This document shows, piece by piece, positions 45,148 through 54,548 of a DNA stretch of 55,766 nucleotides. Each line of letters starts with the position of its first letter. The stretch's first letter is position 1. The stretch is from Fortiea sp. LEGE XX443 (lineage in GTDB: Bacteria; Cyanobacteriota; Cyanobacteriia; Cyanobacteriales; Nostocaceae), in assembly GCF_015206815.1 (NCBI RefSeq), contig NZ_JADEXZ010000033.1, positions 1-55,766 on the forward strand. Direction: 5' to 3'. The translations under genes were made by a program, and so were the position numbers. The notes beneath the pieces are model-generated. The model did not search any database. It had not been told where the DNA came from and saw nothing but the letters and a program-made list of their open reading frames with translations.

Positions 45148-45332
45148 GGTTCAAATACTGGCGCAGGTTCAACTTCTTCAGGTAAAGGAAAAGAATTGAC
45201 GAGTTGAGCGATCGCTTTAATTTTCTCAAAATTTGCTACCACTCCATCAAAATACTCATCTTTGATCTGCAAATCTAGTAATAAAGATGTTTGCTCAACA
45301 TACTTATTTACATCTAGTTCCACATTTTCCAT
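45144..45332 (-). CDS. atzG: AtzG-like small subunit (DUF4089)
   Basis: A 62-residue acidic helical protein: VDKYV-like front (here VNKYVEQTSLLLDLQIKDEY), FDGVVANFEKIKAIAQLVNS and PLPEEVEPAPVFEP. The VVANFEKIKAIA / FPLPEEVEPAPVF pattern is that of DUF4089/AtzG, which stabilises AtzE as a heterotetramer. It overlaps atzE by four bases, so equimolar synthesis is likely. Confidence 0.8.
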   Translation of the reverse strand: MENVELDVNKYVEQTSLLLDLQIKDEYFDGVVANFEKIKAIAQLVNSFPLPEEVEPAPVFEP

Positions 45333-45668
45333 CTTTTTGAGCTTTAGTTATAGTAGTTTACTGGGAAAAATATCAAAATTACTGGTACGCGAGATGAGAA
45401 GGTTTTAGCTATGTATGCTCAAGATTCTTTGCGCCACACCTTAGCTCGACTTTATCCATTTTTACAAAACCCAAAACCTAACACCGAAACCATTGCGAGA
45501 GTTCAGTTTTAGTTTTTCGACTTGATTGTGAATCAGTGACATGGAAAAAGTATTTGCCAAAAAACCAGAATTTTTGCTGGATAAGGAAAGCCGAGTTCTT
45601 AATTTTGGATAAAGTCGAGTTTAGTAACTACTCATTTAACAACAGAGTTTTTTGATACCGGCGCTTAT
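45333..45668. other. Spacer between atzG and xisI
   Basis: 336 bp. A 33-codon plus-strand frame at 45411-45512 (MYAQDSLRHTLARLYPFLQN start) may be a gene relic. Nothing else supported; the promoter of atzG should be here. Confidence 0.45.
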
Positions 45669-45998
45669 CTAGCCTGTAGCAAATTCAGTAAACTTGCGCT
45701 TGTAAGGAGCGTGAAAACCTAAAACAATATCCTGTTTTGGCACTCCATCTGCAACTAATTCATTTGCCACTCCTACTTCAGTTCCATCTCGTTGAATCCA
45801 AATCTTGCCATCTTTAATATCAATATGGATAATGCAACCATAAACTCGTCGCAAATTTTCCCACCCTAAATGAAGCACTTGATAATGGTCTCGCTCTGTA
45901 TCAAAAATTAGTTGTACTTCTGTATCATCATCTGAATGGTAGATTGCATGACTTTTGAGGATTTTTTGAATTAACTCACGGTAGTTTATTCTTTCCAT
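45669..45998 (-). CDS. xisI: XisI-family protein
   Basis: A 109-residue protein of the fdxN-excision control family: MERINYRELIQKILKSHA, DTERDHYQVLHLGWENLRRV, YGCIIHIDIKDGKIWIQRDG and LVADGVPKQDIVLGFHAPYK. XisI and XisH were first described as needed with XisF for excision of the fdxN element in heterocysts, but xisHI pairs are spread across cyanobacterial genomes without nearby elements. Its start overlaps the xisH stop by 13 bases. Confidence 0.92.
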   Translation of the reverse strand: MERINYRELIQKILKSHAIYHSDDDTEVQLIFDTERDHYQVLHLGWENLRRVYGCIIHIDIKDGKIWIQRDGTEVGVANELVADGVPKQDIVLGFHAPYKRKFTEFATG

Positions 45999-46402
45999 AA
46001 TAGAACCTCTGCTGTAATTGGTTCAAAGATCAAGAGTTTCAATCTATATTCTGAAATTATGTCCTGAATAAATGGCCGAATGAATAACTCTTGATAAATA
46101 TCTTCTGAAATGGCTAAATATAAAATTCGTTCAGGTTGCTTTTTATTTAATGCTGAACGGTAGGTAAGTGTTTGGCCCAGTGCTACATAAAAATCACTAA
46201 TCTCAGATGTACCTAAGAAAGACTTGATTTCAACTGCAATTTTTTGACCAGCTTTTTGAGCAGCTAAAAGTCTCTCTGCGCCTAAGTCTATATAGAAATC
46301 AATTTCATCAACTTTAACTGATAATGGGTCATCAGTAATTAACCAGCCGTCCTTCTCTAAAGCTGAACGCACGGCATTGTGAAAGATATCTTTAGCTGAC
46401 AT
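45986..46402 (-). CDS. xisH: XisH-family protein (PD-(D/E)XK-like nuclease fold)
   Basis: A 138-residue protein; start taken at ATG 46402 because the family begins MSAKDIFH; an in-frame upstream extension to 46456 lacks family character. Core motifs are DEIDFYIDLGAERLLAAQK and IAVEIKSFLGTSEISDFYVA, where the Asp and the ExK fit a PD-(D/E)XK nuclease site. Pairs with xisI next to it. Whether this pair helps DNA excision or acts as a stand-alone nuclease unit is unknown. Confidence 0.92.
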   Translation of the reverse strand: MSAKDIFHNAVRSALEKDGWLITDDPLSVKVDEIDFYIDLGAERLLAAQKAGQKIAVEIKSFLGTSEISDFYVALGQTLTYRSALNKKQPERILYLAISEDIYQELFIRPFIQDIISEYRLKLLIFEPITAEVLLWKE

Positions 46403-46456
46403 AGTTTGATTATAAATACGCTCTATGGCAGGTTTTGTTAGTAAAGAGTTCTTCAT

Positions 46457-47094
46457 AGTACAATAATACTATATTATACTGCGATCGCCGATGGCAGAGG
46501 CCTCCTCGCCACCGCACCCATTTTTAGGAAACACAGAGCAAACTTGAGACATGACCAAAAAAGCGATCGCCTATCTGTGACACCAATTAATACAATCTTA
46601 AATATAGCTAACAAAACCACTAATCATCTCTTCATTTTATTCACACTGGCAATACATATAGCCATAATCTTAAGTCTTTTTTACTTTAATTTTATGTCTT
46701 TTTAATTGACTCTATTAAGTTCTAAGGTAATTGAAAAATATGTAATTTTGTTATATTTTTAGCTTTATATATAATCGTGAAATGCCTTATGAATTAAGAT
46801 TTTCTATTCGCTTTTATGTCTTTGAATGCCCTGGGCTTATGTCTTTTAAATCATCATATTTTTCCTTGCAGAGAATACCATAACTACAGAAAATATTCTA
46901 TCTTAATAGTTATACCAATTCTCTAAAATCAAGCAATAAAATCAAACCCGGAAACCTAAATTATCTCTGACTTTCTTAATTACAAATTACGAATTGGTAT
47001 TACTTAACTAGAGAACTAATCTAGTCTTTGTAACCTGCATAAACAACATCCAGCAAACATCCTCTTAATTTCTGCAAACCAAGGATTTCTGAAC
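46457..47094. other. AT-rich spacer without gene
   Basis: 638 bp. Three copies of TTATGTCTTT at 46692, 46814 and 46837. A ragged AATTCGTAATTTGTAATT-like repeat near 46978-47000. No gene recognised. The promoter of the secreted-protein gene should lie at its right end. Confidence 0.5.
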
Positions 47095-47571
47095 ATGACT
47101 TTAAATTCTCGTTCTGCTGGCATTTTTTGGAAAGCAGGTTTATCTCTGACAGGTTTACTTGGCTACCTAACTTTCGCATCCACCCCAGCATTAGCACAAG
47201 CCCAAATAGACAGCCCTATCGCTGACTTTTCATCAGGAGATCCAGGTTCTTTTGCGGGTGCAATAGTATATATTACTCCTGGTGCTTATTTATCCACCGC
47301 TGCTGCTCAAATAAATCCTCCTATAGGCACTTTTTTTAGAGGATTCAATGGGAGTTATACAGTTACAGGAGCTTCTTATATAGATCCAATTACTCATATT
47401 TCAACACCAAGTATTACACTCCATACTGGTGGACTATTTGCACTGCCTTATACAACACCAGAAGGTTCTATCAGAGGGGCCATAGTTGAAAGACTCAGGT
47501 TTGGCAATCTTACACTAGATGAATTTTCAGCACTTGTCAGGGCTGCTGTTGGCAATGATGGTTTAGATTAG
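47095..47571 (+). CDS. Secreted hypothetical protein, 158 aa
   Basis: A signal peptide is clear: LSLTGLLGYLTFASTPALAQ with an AxA-type cleavage site at ALAQA. The mature part is Gly/Ser/Thr-rich with beta-strand character (GTFFRGFNGSYTVTGASYID) and ends in a helix (LDEFSALVRAAVGNDGLD). Family unknown; likely periplasmic or extracellular. It is followed by a hairpin (GAGTTTT / AAAACTC at 47642-47660). Confidence 0.7.
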   Translation: MTLNSRSAGIFWKAGLSLTGLLGYLTFASTPALAQAQIDSPIADFSSGDPGSFAGAIVYITPGAYLSTAAAQINPPIGTFFRGFNGSYTVTGASYIDPITHISTPSITLHTGGLFALPYTTPEGSIRGAIVERLRFGNLTLDEFSALVRAAVGNDGLD

Positions 47572-47641
47572 TTAATCTTGCTCCAAGACTCATACAATCT
47601 AGTTTGAAGATTATAGATATTAACAGGCAGAAGAAATGTAT

Positions 47642-47660
47642 GAGTTTTAGTTCAAAACTC
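47642..47660 (+). terminator. Hairpin after secreted-protein gene
   Basis: GAGTTTT, loop AGTTC, AAAACTC, about 70 bp after the stop. T-rich on both arms; weak terminator candidate. Confidence 0.4.
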
Positions 47661-47662
47661 AT

Positions 47663-47818
47663 TTAATCTAACGTGAGTTTGACGGAATCTAACCCCAACC
47701 CCTTACCTTATAGGTAAGGCTGCTCAAAATATACAACTTAGTGAAAAAATAACGATTTTAAACCTCTCCTCGCGTCGGGGAGAGGTTATTCTGAATCTAT
47801 CAAACTCACATTAATCTA
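47663..47818. mobile_element. MITE-like element with terminal repeats and 8-bp direct repeats
   Basis: Inverted ends GTGAGTTTGA (47673-47682) and TCAAACTCAC (47800-47809), with TTAATCTA at 47663-47670 and 47811-47818 as possible target duplication. Interior has AACCCCAACCCC and a GGGGAGAGG stretch common in cyanobacterial spacers. Non-coding. Confidence 0.6.
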
Positions 47819-47893
47819 GTTAACTACAGCTATCCTAAATCATTCGTGATCAACCAAATACCTGACTTCTTCAAGAAGTTGGGTATCTATAGT

Positions 47894-50671
47894 TTAGAAC
47901 TGAAAACCACCTTCAAAACGAGCTTCAAAAGTGTTACCACTCATACCCAAGCGAGACTCCCAAAATATACCATCGCCAGGAATTTCACGCTTAATCAATA
48001 ATCCATAAGAAAAATCATTAACTCGATTCCTAATACCGCGGTTAATATTTCTAAAATTTTGCAGATAACCTCCAAAATACCAATTAGAGTTTACCTGTTG
48101 AGTACCTTCTAGTGTATAAAAAAAATCATCACTTATTTCTAAACTAGTTTTAAATTCTAATCCATTACTCAGTTGCAAACCACCTTGGAAAAATCCTGCT
48201 TGTCTCACACTACTGGTTTCATCAAAAAATAAGATTCCCGTAGAAAGGGAATAGTTATTCCTATTTTTATCTTGACGAAAAAAGGAGTAACTCAAATTTA
48301 CATAAGCAGGATTTTGGTAATTAGCTCCACTATTCCAGTGAAATCGTAAAGCTGGAATATGAGTGTTAATAGCTTGAGTTTGCCCTGCCTTATTAACCTC
48401 TACATGGGTATTGATATAATTCAATAACCCATTAGTATAAACACCTATTGTTGGTTCTAAAGCACCAAAATTATTAGTGATATTAAATGCAGCATCTGCA
48501 TTTAAATTAAACCAAATACCAGAATTTACACTGTAATTCCAATTACCAGAAGAACCTGTCCATAAAGCTTCTACAGTAGGTAAAGATAAATATCCATTAA
48601 AAGTTTGCAAATAATTCGTGAGGCGACCATTTTGACTTAATTCGATATTGTCAAAGGCTAAATCAAATGAATTTATATTAACTGGGACTGATGTAGTATC
48701 AGAAGAATTTGAGTTCTGCACATATTGCTGACCATCAGGACTAATTAGACTCACTTGTAAAGCTGATGAACGATTATTAGGAAGAATGGATGTTTGTTGT
48801 GAAGGAATTGGTACATTAACAGATGTCAAACGGCCAAAGCTGTTATTAGAAGTATTTGCTCTGGAAATAAAAGTCTCGCCTTCTCGCCAAGTACGCTGTC
48901 CATCGATGAATTCGACCGCTCTCCGATGATTACCAGTGCGGATTTGTAAAACACTGGAGCTATTGGGTGTAATCGTACTCGGAAAGGTAAAAGTTCCAGA
49001 AACTTGCTCTAAACTACTTGTACGATTTCCTAAAAACAATGTTCTGTTGAGTGTTTGATTAATGTTTCTTCTCTGCTCTGGTGTAGCTTTTGAGTTGAGA
49101 GGTGCAAAATTTTCTTGTCGAGAGAATCGCTCTTGAGCTTCTTGCAAACTTTGTTCTAATTCTGGAGGACGTATTAACTCAAAAATTCCTCCTACAAGCA
49201 TTCCCAGAGAAGCATTAGCACTTTGTATTTCATCTACATCTATTTTATCAAGAGAAAAAGATAGAGAAACACCGGGATTGCTATAAACATTAGTGTAGGT
49301 TGCTTTGCTCACTAAAGAATCGTACTGTAATAAAGTCCGATTATGAGGACGACTGAAATAAAATTTCTGCCAGTTTTGACTTTCTATTTTATCTGTAGTT
49401 CTGAGGGTGGTTTGTCTTTGACCTAAAGTAACCCAAAATAGTGAATTCAGGTAAGATGAATTACGTTGGGCTTCACTAATAGCAGGATTTAGCAAAACAT
49501 TAAACAAATCGCTATTACCAAATTGCTCTCGATTTCCAACTTTGATTCCTGGTATGGATGTAGTTGGAGCTTGAAATTGTGTTGTTTCACCAGTTAAAGG
49601 ATTTCCCCAATTAAATCCGGCTTGTTCTAAATTATCTCTGGGAACTAAACTCCCTCTACGTAGACTCACATTCCCTAACAGCGGTTGTAAATTGTTAGTA
49701 GGAAAGGATTGTAAAATTAAGGGAGGAGTTTCTGTATTCAGCCTAGAAATATTAGGAATAAGTGACGTTAGAAATGTTGTGTTTGAACTATTAGCGGCCT
49801 GATTATTAATCTGTACAGGAGGTGCAGGAAGACCCTCTGGATTTATTAACTCTCCTGCAATTGATTGAATAGAAAATTGGTTTAAGCCAGTTCCTCCTAC
49901 TAGTTCTTGAAAACCTTGAGGGAGAGCAGAAACGGCTTGCATTCCCCAAAGTCTTTGAGTTAATCGCACAATCTGTCTACGTTCAAACTCTGCGGATTCT
50001 CCTTGATATAAAACACCAGTTTGCCATCCTTTTGTTTCTACTACAATTCTATTGCCAGGTAGTAACCAGTAAAATTGGTCTTCTTTGGGAAATTGAGCAA
50101 AGCTAAATCGCTCAACTATTGGATCTTCGGCTGAGAATTTAATGGCAAAATCAATATAATTGGTGTTTTTAAAAGGATTGAATGATGAGGATGAATCAAA
50201 ATTGCCATTATATCTGGGGTCAATTATCCAAGGATATTTACTAGCACTGTTAGTTAGAGAATTTAAGATAAATAGTTGTAATTTTTTTCTATTTACACTG
50301 GGATTTTTTTCCTGCTCATTTGAAGTAGTTGGTTTGATTGTATCAAGTTCGTCAGAATCAGCCTCTGGTTTCAGGAGGGGATTAAGTGATTCTGGAACAT
50401 TTGTATCTTTGGAATTAGGTAAAATTCTTACTGGCGCTGGATTTAAGTTTTGGGTAAGAAATATTTTTTTTAAACTATCAGGGTTATCATTCCCAAAAAT
50501 GTTAGTAGATATTTCTTCTGGAGTTTCATTAGCAATTTTGCTCGAAGTTATTAACTCTTTAATTTGAGGAGATTGCGCTTCTACTCTATCAAGTATTAGA
50601 TGATTGAGAAAGAACAATGTGAACAGCGCTATTTTAAAGTATTGCCGACTACGAATTAATTGATCAAACAT
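47894..50671 (-). CDS. Large outer-membrane beta-barrel candidate
   Basis: A 925-residue protein; start at ATG 50671 (MFDQLIRSRQYFKIALFTLF), not the upstream TTG. N-terminal signal peptide ends near LILDRVEAQS. A low-complexity linker and a mixed domain follow, then from about residue 700 alternating-strand segments with aromatic girdles (SGNWNYSVNSGIWFNLNADA, NPAYVNLSYSFFRQDKNRNN, FKTSLEISDDFFYTLEG, WYFGGYLQNF) and the last residues FEARFEGGFQF. A final Phe is typical of outer-membrane beta-barrels. Function unknown; a role in surface transport or secretion is plausible only. Confidence 0.7.
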   Translation of the reverse strand: MFDQLIRSRQYFKIALFTLFFLNHLILDRVEAQSPQIKELITSSKIANETPEEISTNIFGNDNPDSLKKIFLTQNLNPAPVRILPNSKDTNVPESLNPLLKPEADSDELDTIKPTTSNEQEKNPSVNRKKLQLFILNSLTNSASKYPWIIDPRYNGNFDSSSSFNPFKNTNYIDFAIKFSAEDPIVERFSFAQFPKEDQFYWLLPGNRIVVETKGWQTGVLYQGESAEFERRQIVRLTQRLWGMQAVSALPQGFQELVGGTGLNQFSIQSIAGELINPEGLPAPPVQINNQAANSSNTTFLTSLIPNISRLNTETPPLILQSFPTNNLQPLLGNVSLRRGSLVPRDNLEQAGFNWGNPLTGETTQFQAPTTSIPGIKVGNREQFGNSDLFNVLLNPAISEAQRNSSYLNSLFWVTLGQRQTTLRTTDKIESQNWQKFYFSRPHNRTLLQYDSLVSKATYTNVYSNPGVSLSFSLDKIDVDEIQSANASLGMLVGGIFELIRPPELEQSLQEAQERFSRQENFAPLNSKATPEQRRNINQTLNRTLFLGNRTSSLEQVSGTFTFPSTITPNSSSVLQIRTGNHRRAVEFIDGQRTWREGETFISRANTSNNSFGRLTSVNVPIPSQQTSILPNNRSSALQVSLISPDGQQYVQNSNSSDTTSVPVNINSFDLAFDNIELSQNGRLTNYLQTFNGYLSLPTVEALWTGSSGNWNYSVNSGIWFNLNADAAFNITNNFGALEPTIGVYTNGLLNYINTHVEVNKAGQTQAINTHIPALRFHWNSGANYQNPAYVNLSYSFFRQDKNRNNYSLSTGILFFDETSSVRQAGFFQGGLQLSNGLEFKTSLEISDDFFYTLEGTQQVNSNWYFGGYLQNFRNINRGIRNRVNDFSYGLLIKREIPGDGIFWESRLGMSGNTFEARFEGGFQF

Positions 50672-51622
50672 GAGCAAACCCAATATATAGTTTGTTTGAA
50701 TTGGTATTATGGGTGAACTTTTTTGGGAAATACTGAAGAGTTACTCACGAACTTTTAACCGAAAACACCAAACTTTCAACTTGAGGATTTTATCAATTGC
50801 AAAACACAAAATTGGACTTAAATAACTAATTAAAGTCTTACAAAATTTATATACACGTGTTCGTTTTGGTGATTATATGGATTACATTACCCGTTCTAGA
50901 TTGACATTAATCGAAAAGATAATGTTTTGCTTTTAATTATGCCCTTTCAGCTTCTTACAATAAATTGTCTAGAAAAATTGTTACCAAAAATGTCAAATAG
51001 CTACAATTTCGTCGATGAACATCTTTAAAACAGACAATACGAGTATGTTAAGTCTGTATTTAAGACAAAATACTTGTACAAATACGTCTAGTATCTCAGC
51101 AACATATGGAGTAATTTATCATTTATCCAACAGTTACATTTGTAAATGTTCAAATTGCAAATATTTTCTACATGTTGTTGAAAATTTTAAGCTATGAGCC
51201 GGGTCAATTCTATTGAACTAAAGGCTGAACTAACTGTCTTACGAAAAAGATATATTGAATAATTTAGGAAATATTACATATAAATTAAAATCAAAATTAA
51301 TGTCTTTAAAATATAGTTTTGCTGCTGTTTTTTTTCTTAAAATATTGTAGAATTACGTAATTTTATAATGTGGAATTTTGTCTTTTTCCTAGCAGTAATT
51401 AATTCTGAATCTATTGATATTTATAAGCAAGTATAAATTAGTAAAAAGATGTATAAATATAGTGCAATGGCGCAGAAGCGATGGCTGCGCCAACGCCAAG
51501 GGTGAACGCACTAGCACATAAGTCTTAAAAATAGAACCCAGGTTCTATCTTGAGATTTATGAATTCCTGAGATGTAATGCTTATATTTAAATCATATATT
51601 TGTGTAAGTAAGGATAACAATC
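50672..51622. other. Long AT-rich spacer
   Basis: 951 bp before the double-glycine peptide gene. No supported gene. Contains a hairpin TGGCGCAG (51468-51475) / CTGCGCCA (51485-51492). A 60-codon frame at 51015-51197 shows no family features. Confidence 0.55.
51468..51492. repeat. Palindromic repeat TGGCGCAG/CTGCGCCA
   Basis: Inverted repeat 51468-51475 and 51485-51492 with a 9-base loop; GC-rich island in an otherwise AT-rich spacer. Probably a dispersed palindrome. Confidence 0.6.
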
Positions 51623-51922
51623 ATGTCATCTTATGAGCAATTATTTACTGAACTAACTCTAGAAGTGCAGGCGAATATCTGTGGTGGTGTCGATACTCAA
51701 ACTACTAAAAATGCAGCCGATGAGAGCCGTACTAAAAGTCGTATTGGCAGAGGTCGTGCTAGAATTCTTGTTGACTTAGGTGAAGGATTACCTGATAAAA
51801 ATATCAGGAATGAAAATGGAGAATGTCGCACATATTTTGATAATTTGACTGGAAAATTTACTTTTTCGTGTGTTTTGCGCGACTCTGGTATATTTGGGGA
51901 TGAACAGTTTCCAGATTTGTGA
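51623..51922 (+). CDS. Small peptide with double-glycine-type leader
   Basis: A 99-residue product, MSSYEQLFTELTLEVQANIC then GG at 21-22. The segment ELTLEVQANICGG fits the double-glycine leader pattern (ELTxEEQxxIxGG) cleaved by C39-peptidase exporters. The part behind is Arg-rich then acidic, with two Cys (68 and 83) that could form a disulfide, ending FGDEQFPDL. AAGGATAAC precedes the ATG. No transporter or modifying enzyme is next to it in the window. Role unknown: bacteriocin-like or signalling peptide. Confidence 0.65.
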   Translation: MSSYEQLFTELTLEVQANICGGVDTQTTKNAADESRTKSRIGRGRARILVDLGEGLPDKNIRNENGECRTYFDNLTGKFTFSCVLRDSGIFGDEQFPDL

Positions 51923-51934
51923 ACGTGTGTTCAG

Positions 51935-52705
51935 CTACCAAGGTAATCTCGTTCCATCCCAGGAAAAAAATTGTCCGTTGTCACCTGCTTGAAGTTGTTC
52001 AATTACAGTTAATAATTGGGTAACAGTACGTTCTACTGAGAATAATTTCTCTGGTGGCACATTGCGCTGGAATGGACGAGAAAGACGTGTGTCTGTTGTC
52101 CCAGGGTGTAAAGTTACTACCAAAGTTTGCGGACAACTTCTAGCATACTCAATTGCGGCTGTTCGCATAAACATATTCAGCGCAGCTTTAGAAGCACGAT
52201 AACCATACCATCCCCCTAGTTGGTTATCACCAATACTGCCGACTTTAGCTGATATGGTGGCAAATACGCTGGGTTCTTTATGGCGAAATAAAGGTAATAA
52301 ATGTTTAGCTAGTAGCACCGCACCAATACTATTAACTTGAAAGTAATACAATAAATTCTCTGAGTTAATTTGTTTTAAGCTTTTTTCTGGTTGTAAATCA
52401 CCTTCATGTAGAAATCCTACACAGTTAATTACTAGGTGCAGTTTGTTGATTTGTGTGCTGATATTCTGCACAGATTCAATAATTTGCAACTCATTAGTAA
52501 TATCCATCTCTATGCAGGTTAATTTATCAGAATATTCATCTGTTAAAGCTAGTAATTCTCCAGCAGTTTGCTGTTGACGATATGTTGCATAGATTTTGCT
52601 AATTCTGGTATCTTGAAGTAGGTTTTTGACAAAACCTAAACCAATGCCTTGACTAGCTCCGATAATCATGGTGTTGGTGTTTTGAAGATGATTTAGAAAA
52701 GACAT
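51935..52705 (-). CDS. Short-chain dehydrogenase/reductase (CsgA-like)
   Basis: A 256-residue SDR enzyme: nucleotide loop IIGASQGIGLGFVKNLL, LHLVINCVGFLHEG, the YxxxK pair in WYGYRASKAALNMF and LHPGTTDTRLSRPF. The C-terminal part with TVTQLLTVIEQLQAGDNGQF is the usual length. NAD(P)H-dependent; substrate unknown. It is convergent with the peptide gene and 12 bp from its end. Confidence 0.9.
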   Translation of the reverse strand: MSFLNHLQNTNTMIIGASQGIGLGFVKNLLQDTRISKIYATYRQQQTAGELLALTDEYSDKLTCIEMDITNELQIIESVQNISTQINKLHLVINCVGFLHEGDLQPEKSLKQINSENLLYYFQVNSIGAVLLAKHLLPLFRHKEPSVFATISAKVGSIGDNQLGGWYGYRASKAALNMFMRTAAIEYARSCPQTLVVTLHPGTTDTRLSRPFQRNVPPEKLFSVERTVTQLLTVIEQLQAGDNGQFFSWDGTRLPW

Positions 52706-52836
52706 TTTGTTTAATTGATTAGATATTTATACTAATTTTCTATGAAATGCGCTTACACGCAAGTAATAAAAACTAACTACAAAGTACGCAAAGTAATAAG
52801 AGTTTTAAAGAGTTATTGTGTAAGTTGTATTGTAAA

Positions 52837-53061
52837 TTAAATAGTATCAGAATCTTTTGACAAGACTTGGATAAAATCTCTACGCTGATCACAAACTACG
52901 ATAAACTCACTATTTGGCATTCTTAAGTCTACTGGAATTAATTCTGTTGGTATGTGCATAAAATTGCCGCCATCTACCATGCCTACACCAGGAAAACCGA
53001 TGACGGTAATTATTCCTGGACGGAGACAACCAAGAACCTGAACAGGAACTTTATAGAACAT
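52837..53061 (-). CDS. Small hypothetical protein after mnmE
   Basis: A 74-residue product from ATG 53061 (MFYKVPVQVLGCLRPGIITV); a TTG at 53082 in frame would overlap the mnmE stop by 11 bases. Segments VIGFPGVGMVDGGNFMHIPT and LIPVDLRMPNSEFIVVCDQR suggest a compact beta-rich protein. Family not recognised. Likely co-transcribed with mnmE. Confidence 0.6.
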   Translation of the reverse strand: MFYKVPVQVLGCLRPGIITVIGFPGVGMVDGGNFMHIPTELIPVDLRMPNSEFIVVCDQRRDFIQVLSKDSDTI

Positions 53062-53071
53062 TGTACCAAGT

Positions 53072-54466
53072 TTATTTACCAATACAGAATCGGCTAAAAA
53101 TTCTATCCAAAACTGATTCGGTAACTTCTTCTCCGGTAATTTCTCCTAGTGCTTGAATTACACCGCGTAAATCAATTGTCCAAAAGTCAAGAGGTAATTG
53201 TTGGGATATTGTAGCTTGTACTTGTTCTAAGGATATTTTAGCTTGAGTTAAAGCTGCTGCTTGTCTTTGATTAATCGCTAAATCCATATCAGCAGCTTGG
53301 ATTTTTCCGAGGTGAATTTTTTCTAAAATTGCTGTTTCTAAATCATCAATGCCTTGATTTTGAGATGCGGCTGTGAGAATTTTAGATTGGAGATTTGGGA
53401 TTTTAGATTGCAGAATTTTGCTTTCAGCTTCATCTACTAAATCAATTTTGTTAATTACTAAAATCAAGGGACGGTGTTGTACCTGTTCATAAATTTCTTC
53501 GTCGCCTTCAGTCCAACCTACGGCAGCATCAATGGTGAGCAAGACTAAATCAGCTGCATTAGCAGCACGACGCGATCGCTCTACGCCGATTTTTTCAACT
53601 TGGTCTGCGGTTTCTCGAATACCTGCGGTGTCTAGCACTTGCACGGGAATTCCACCCACAACTAATTGCGATTCCACAACATCGCGGGTTGTACCTGGTA
53701 AGTCGGTGACAATGGCGCGATCGCTCCGGCTCCAAGCATTTAACAAGCTCGATTTGCCAACATTCGGACGACCGACTATAGCTACTTTCAACCCTGTACG
53801 CAACAGTTCACCTTTGTCTCTAGTTGCTAATAAGTGGGTTATTTCTGCGGTAATGTTTTCAATTGCTGATATGATGCTTTTATCATCCAGCGGGGGTAAG
53901 TCTTCTTCAAAATCGATTCTCGCTTCAATTTCAGCCAAAATATCCAAACAGTTGGCACGTAACTGGCGGATAGGATGAGCTAGTTTTCCTTGTAAACCAG
54001 CTAAAGCAGTTTGAGCAGCTTGGGGAGATTTAGCTCCAACCAAATCAGCAATACTTTCGGCTTGGGTTAAATCTAGCCTGCCATTCAAAAACGCCCGCAG
54101 TGTGAATTCTCCCGGCTGTGCTAATCTTGCACCATTTTCGAGACATAATTGCAAAACTTTCTGCACAGTAATAATTCCACCATGACAATGAAATTCCACT
54201 ACATCTTCACGAGTGTAGGAACGAGGTGCTTTCATAATCAGCAGTATAGCTTCATCCACCAGTTGTTGCGTCTGGGGATGGCGAATGTAACCGTAGAGAA
54301 TTCGATGACTTTCCCAAACTTGCCTTCCTGGTGCGTGAAATAATGTTTGTGCGATCGCCATTGCTTGAGAACCAGACACTCGCACAATACTTACACTACC
54401 TTGTTGGGGGACAACAGCAGTAGCGATCGCAGCGATGGTTCCAGTGGTGGCAAAAATTTCTGACAT
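53072..54466 (-). CDS. mnmE: tRNA modification GTPase MnmE
   Basis: A 464-residue protein; start at ATG 54466 ([20 protein letters not shown]) as the family begins there. N-terminal formyl-tetrahydrofolate-binding domain with [14 protein letters not shown], the G domain inserted in the helical domain (G1 [15 protein letters not shown]2/G3 DLPGTTRDV and DTAGIRE, G4 NKID), and the C-terminal CIGK motif needed for modification chemistry. With MnmG it places the xm5 group on wobble U of tRNAs. Confidence 0.97.
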   Translation of the reverse strand: MSEIFATTGTIAAIATAVVPQQGSVSIVRVSGSQAMAIAQTLFHAPGRQVWESHRILYGYIRHPQTQQLVDEAILLIMKAPRSYTREDVVEFHCHGGIITVQKVLQLCLENGARLAQPGEFTLRAFLNGRLDLTQAESIADLVGAKSPQAAQTALAGLQGKLAHPIRQLRANCLDILAEIEARIDFEEDLPPLDDKSIISAIENITAEITHLLATRDKGELLRTGLKVAIVGRPNVGKSSLLNAWSRSDRAIVTDLPGTTRDVVESQLVVGGIPVQVLDTAGIRETADQVEKIGVERSRRAANAADLVLLTIDAAVGWTEGDEEIYEQVQHRPLILVINKIDLVDEAESKILQSKIPNLQSKILTAASQNQGIDDLETAILEKIHLGKIQAADMDLAINQRQAAALTQAKISLEQVQATISQQLPLDFWTIDLRGVIQALGEITGEEVTESVLDRIFSRFCIGK

Positions 54467-54548
54467 GAAAACCCTTGTTAGCAAGACATTGCATATATTA
54501 TGGATAGCGTAGCAAAAGTGCAATCACCAATTGATTCTGAATTCTTCT

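Noticed and set aside
51015-51197. 60-codon plus-strand frame in the long AT-rich spacer
   Set aside because: No ribosome site and no recognisable fold; chance frame.
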